Below, piece by piece: positions 49,068-51,278 of a DNA stretch of 51,278 nt (the first letter of the stretch is position 1; each line of letters starts with the position of its first letter). Source of the stretch: Alistipes sp. (GTDB taxonomy: Bacteria > Bacteroidota > Bacteroidia > Bacteroidales > Rikenellaceae); NCBI GenBank assembly GCA_017558115.1, contig JAFYWG010000058.1, forward strand, positions 1 to 51,278, written 5' to 3'. The notes under the pieces were generated by a model. It was not told the origin of the DNA. It did no database searches and saw only the letters and a list, made by a program, of their open reading frames with translations. Made by a program: the position numbers and the translations under genes.

Positions 49068-50876
49068 ATGGAGGATATGCTTATATATTTCGAGCCATTC
49101 ACGCTCCCCTTTGTCGTGGGCTCGCTCTTTATGTTTGTTGTGGTTGCGCTTAAGTGGTCGCTATGGATATTACGCCTACCGCGAGTAGACCGCGCGAAGA
49201 TTCGCCGTGGCCTCTTTACGCGCCAGACGCTCCTCGCAGCATGGGAGGTGGTGCGCGAGTCGCTGCTCCATGTCCGCATATTCCGCACCAACCCCGTGCT
49301 CGGATATATGCACGCCTCGCTCGCCTTTGGCTGGTTTCTGCTTATCGTGGTGGGGTGGATAGAGACTACCGTGTACCTCGGCTTTGAGCCCATACCCCTA
49401 CAGGGTCATGTCTTTTTCAAGTACTTTGCCCCATATCTTGAATTGGAGGGCCACTATCCTGTGTTTGAGCATCTTATGGATGCGCTTCTCATGGTGGTAT
49501 TGATAGGCGTCGGCATCGCCCTCTTTAAGCGTGTGTGCTCATCGGTGATGGGTATGCGTCGCACAACAAAGCATGTGCTCTTCGATAGGGTGGCACTCTC
49601 GGCTCTATGGTTTATCTTCCCCGCACGCCTCGTGGCTGAGAGTCTAACCGTAGCGGTGCATGGTGGCGGTGGCTTCTTAACGGGGTCGCTCGGAGGCCTT
49701 ATGGCAAAGTATATGCCCTATGAGGTCGTCGAGATGCTATACCCGCAGTCGTGGTGGTTCTACTCGGCGGTGCTCGGCCTCTTCTTCGTGGCGTTGCCCT
49801 TCTCGCGTTATATGCACATCTTCACCGAGATACCACTTATCTTCCTGCGCCGCTGGTCGCTACGTCCCACCAAGGAGCGTAAGTCGTACGACAACTTCGA
49901 GGTTGAGGCATGCTCGCGCTGTGGTATATGCATCGACCCATGCCAGCTACAGACCGACCTCGGCATAAACGACACACAGTCAGTATATTATCTGCGCGAT
50001 AGGCGCTACAACATGCTCTCGCTGAAGGTGGCAAACAACTGCCTTATGTGTGGCCGTTGCGAGGCGGCATGTCCCGTGGGTATCAACCTGAACACGCTGC
50101 GCCTAAACTCGAGAGCTAAGCGCCGTAACATCCCTAATGAGGGTCGCTACCGCTACATAAAGGGTATAGACACATCGTCGGGCGAGGGCCGCGTGGGCTA
50201 CTTCGTCGGGTGCATGACATCGCTAACACCCGCTGTGCAGCGCTCCATGGAGCGTATATTCGCCGCTGCAGGGGTGGATGTGTGGTATGCAGATAGGGCG
50301 GGTGGCGTGTGCTGTGGTCGCCCCCTGATGCTCTCGGGCGAGACAGACGCCGCACGTAAGATGGTGGAGTACAACCGTGCACTATTCCGTAAGCACGCCA
50401 TAGAGACACTCGTGACGTCGTGCCCAATATGCCTAAAGGTATTTCGTGAGGAGTACAACCTCGAGGGCATAGAGGTGCTGCACCACACCGAGTATATCGC
50501 GCGCCTTATATCTGTGGGCGACCTGGCACTCGCGGCGGATGATACCTTATATACATACCATGACCCCTGCGAACTTGGCCGCGGCTGTGGTATATACGAC
50601 GCCCCTCGCGTTGTGATAGGTGCGGTGGGAAGGCTCGCCGAGCCCGTGCATAACCGCCGAAATGCACTGTGCTGTGGCGGCTCGTTAGCAAATACGGTCA
50701 TCAACGATGGACAGCAGTGCCGCATAGCCGAGTACATGACAGCGGAGCTTGAGGCAACGGGATGCAACACCATCATCACCGCATGCCCACTGTGCAATAA
50801 GAGCATCGCCCGCGCTGCGCATCGCCCAACAAGGGATATTTCCGAAATTGTAGCAAAAAATATTTTATGCCGTTAG
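49068..50876 (+). CDS. HdrE-HdrD-like membrane-bound iron-sulfur fusion protein
   Basis: The 602-residue protein has about five transmembrane helices in its first 255 residues (about 13-36, 79-104, 133-155, 173-195, 228-250). Histidines at or near the membrane (His82, His134, His250) could bind haem b as in HdrE/NarI. After it come two ferredoxin clusters (Cys282/285/288/292 and Cys325/328/331/335). Two canonical CCG domains follow: Cys382, Cys415-Cys416, Cys452/Cys455; and Cys501, Cys535-Cys536, Cys573/Cys576. Module order matches a fusion of HdrE and HdrD, similar in principle to DsrM-DsrK or QmoC. It would exchange electrons with menaquinone in the inner membrane (inference from the fold). 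It is the last gene of the operon. Confidence 0.9.
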   Translation: MEDMLIYFEPFTLPFVVGSLFMFVVVALKWSLWILRLPRVDRAKIRRGLFTRQTLLAAWEVVRESLLHVRIFRTNPVLGYMHASLAFGWFLLIVVGWIETTVYLGFEPIPLQGHVFFKYFAPYLELEGHYPVFEHLMDALLMVVLIGVGIALFKRVCSSVMGMRRTTKHVLFDRVALSALWFIFPARLVAESLTVAVHGGGGFLTGSLGGLMAKYMPYEVVEMLYPQSWWFYSAVLGLFFVALPFSRYMHIFTEIPLIFLRRWSLRPTKERKSYDNFEVEACSRCGICIDPCQLQTDLGINDTQSVYYLRDRRYNMLSLKVANNCLMCGRCEAACPVGINLNTLRLNSRAKRRNIPNEGRYRYIKGIDTSSGEGRVGYFVGCMTSLTPAVQRSMERIFAAAGVDVWYADRAGGVCCGRPLMLSGETDAARKMVEYNRALFRKHAIETLVTSCPICLKVFREEYNLEGIEVLHHTEYIARLISVGDLALAADDTLYTYHDPCELGRGCGIYDAPRVVIGAVGRLAEPVHNRRNALCCGGSLANTVINDGQQCRIAEYMTAELEATGCNTIITACPLCNKSIARAAHRPTRDISEIVAKNILCR

Positions 50877-50940
50877 TGGCTGAGTGCCAGTAGTTTGTCA
50901 CGTTTGTTATTAAAAATATTTAAAATAATTTGCAAAAATA

Positions 50941-50972
50941 TTTGGAAGTACGGGAAAAATGCACTATCTTTG
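50941..50972 (+). promoter_or_regulatory. Promoter of the initiator tRNA gene
   Basis: TTTG (50941-50944), 20 bases and TATCTTTG (50965-50972) form a consensus Bacteroidetes promoter, 47 bases before the tRNA. Confidence 0.8.
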
Positions 50973-51019
50973 CACTCGCAATTAAGGAAAATCGGTCAGT
51001 TGACCATTTGACGATACAT

Positions 51020-51092
51020 CGCGGGGTAGAGCAGTTGGCAGCTCGTCGGGCTCATAACCCGGAGGTCGGAGGTTCGAGTCCTCCCCCCGCTA
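51020..51092 (+). tRNA. Initiator tRNA-fMet (CAT)
   Basis: The acceptor stem pairs GCGGGG (51021-51026) with CCCCGC (51085-51090). C1 at 51020 is opposite U at position 72, so the first pair is mismatched as in initiators. The anticodon loop CTCATAA gives anticodon CAT, flanked by three G-C pairs (GGG/CCC), the other initiator hallmark. The T-arm is GGAGG-TTCGAGT-CCTCC. The CCA end is not encoded. An own promoter lies 47 bases upstream and a terminator follows. Confidence 0.95.
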
Positions 51093-51098
51093 CTAAAG

Positions 51099-51131
51099 AG
51101 GACAAGTCGCAAGATTTGTCCTTTTATTTTT
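51099..51131 (+). terminator. Terminator of the tRNA gene
   Basis: A 10-bp stem (AGGACAAGTC, 51099-51108, with 51113-51122, one G·U pair) closes a GCAA tetraloop and runs into a T-rich stretch. Nothing else is recognisable from here to the end of the window. Confidence 0.9.
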
Positions 51132-51278
51132 CCCGTCTATTCTTGTAACTATCTGATACACAGTGTAGTATTTCAAAGAACGAATTGTAGTTTGGGATCA
51201 GTCCGGAATTCCAGTGGGGCAGTAGAAAAGTTACGCAAAAATTGTAGCTAATCTAAAAATAAAGAATGGTATATCGCT

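Noticed and set aside
46602-50876. True methanogen-type heterodisulfide reductase
   Set aside because: No methanogen markers, the HdrA-like protein lacks extra ferredoxin domains, and the host is a bacterium of the Bacteroidales.
51132-51278. A gene at the right edge
   Set aside because: No frame with a start and coding character is visible; the window ends in AT-rich noncoding sequence.

Overview
This window looks like a chromosome segment of a gut-type member of the Bacteroidales, probably near Alistipes/Rikenellaceae; the genus is an inference. The evidence is a SusC/SusD pair, about a dozen lipoproteins with acidic residues just after the lipidated Cys, BACON, DUF1573 and LRR surface proteins, and promoters of the Bacteroidetes type (TTTG, about 19-20 bases, TAnnTTTG) in front of many genes. 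The menaquinone gene mqnA points to the futalosine route. Nothing suggests a prophage, plasmid, insertion sequence or CRISPR array.

Layout. 1-890: a short inverted array of 9-base repeats and a four-helix membrane protein. 893-6482 (minus): three repeat-built surface lipoproteins in one operon, divergent from a membrane-tethered TPR/LuxR-type regulator (6639-8372). 8512-17831: housekeeping genes (fabD, rpmE2, mqnA, corA), an OmpA-like/DUF3575 protein with its partner lipoprotein, a YD-repeat-like lipoprotein, and a ROK regulator with a GNAT acetyltransferase. 17913-20053 (minus): a second TPR/LuxR-type regulator followed by a small secreted lipoprotein. 20607-26169: potABCD polyamine importer with an unusual membrane-anchored PotD and an outer-membrane barrel as the likely last gene. 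26426-28064: a TPR-like periplasmic protein and a Cys-motif membrane protein. 28246-30705 (minus): a large modular lipoprotein. 30946-45603 (minus): a nine-gene SusCD locus that carries a subtilisin-like peptidase and LRR/BACON surface proteins and no glycoside hydrolase. 45902-50876 (plus): a five-gene heterodisulfide-reductase-like redox operon. 51020-51092: initiator tRNA-Met.

How the parts work together. The SusCD locus reads as a surface system that binds, cuts and imports protein or peptide: a TonB-dependent channel and lid, four or five accessory surface lipoproteins, and a dedicated S8 protease. The Hdr-like operon encodes two HdrC-like ferredoxins, an HdrB-like protein with one degraded cluster site, a short HdrA/QmoA-like flavoprotein, and a fusion of a haem-b-type membrane domain with an HdrD module. 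It is the best candidate here for an undescribed system, probably moving electrons between a cytoplasmic donor or disulfide and menaquinone. The two TPR-TM-LuxR regulators each sit beside lipoprotein genes and may sense envelope ligands directly.

Limits: all domain names come from reading the sequence by eye. No database search or folding program was run.
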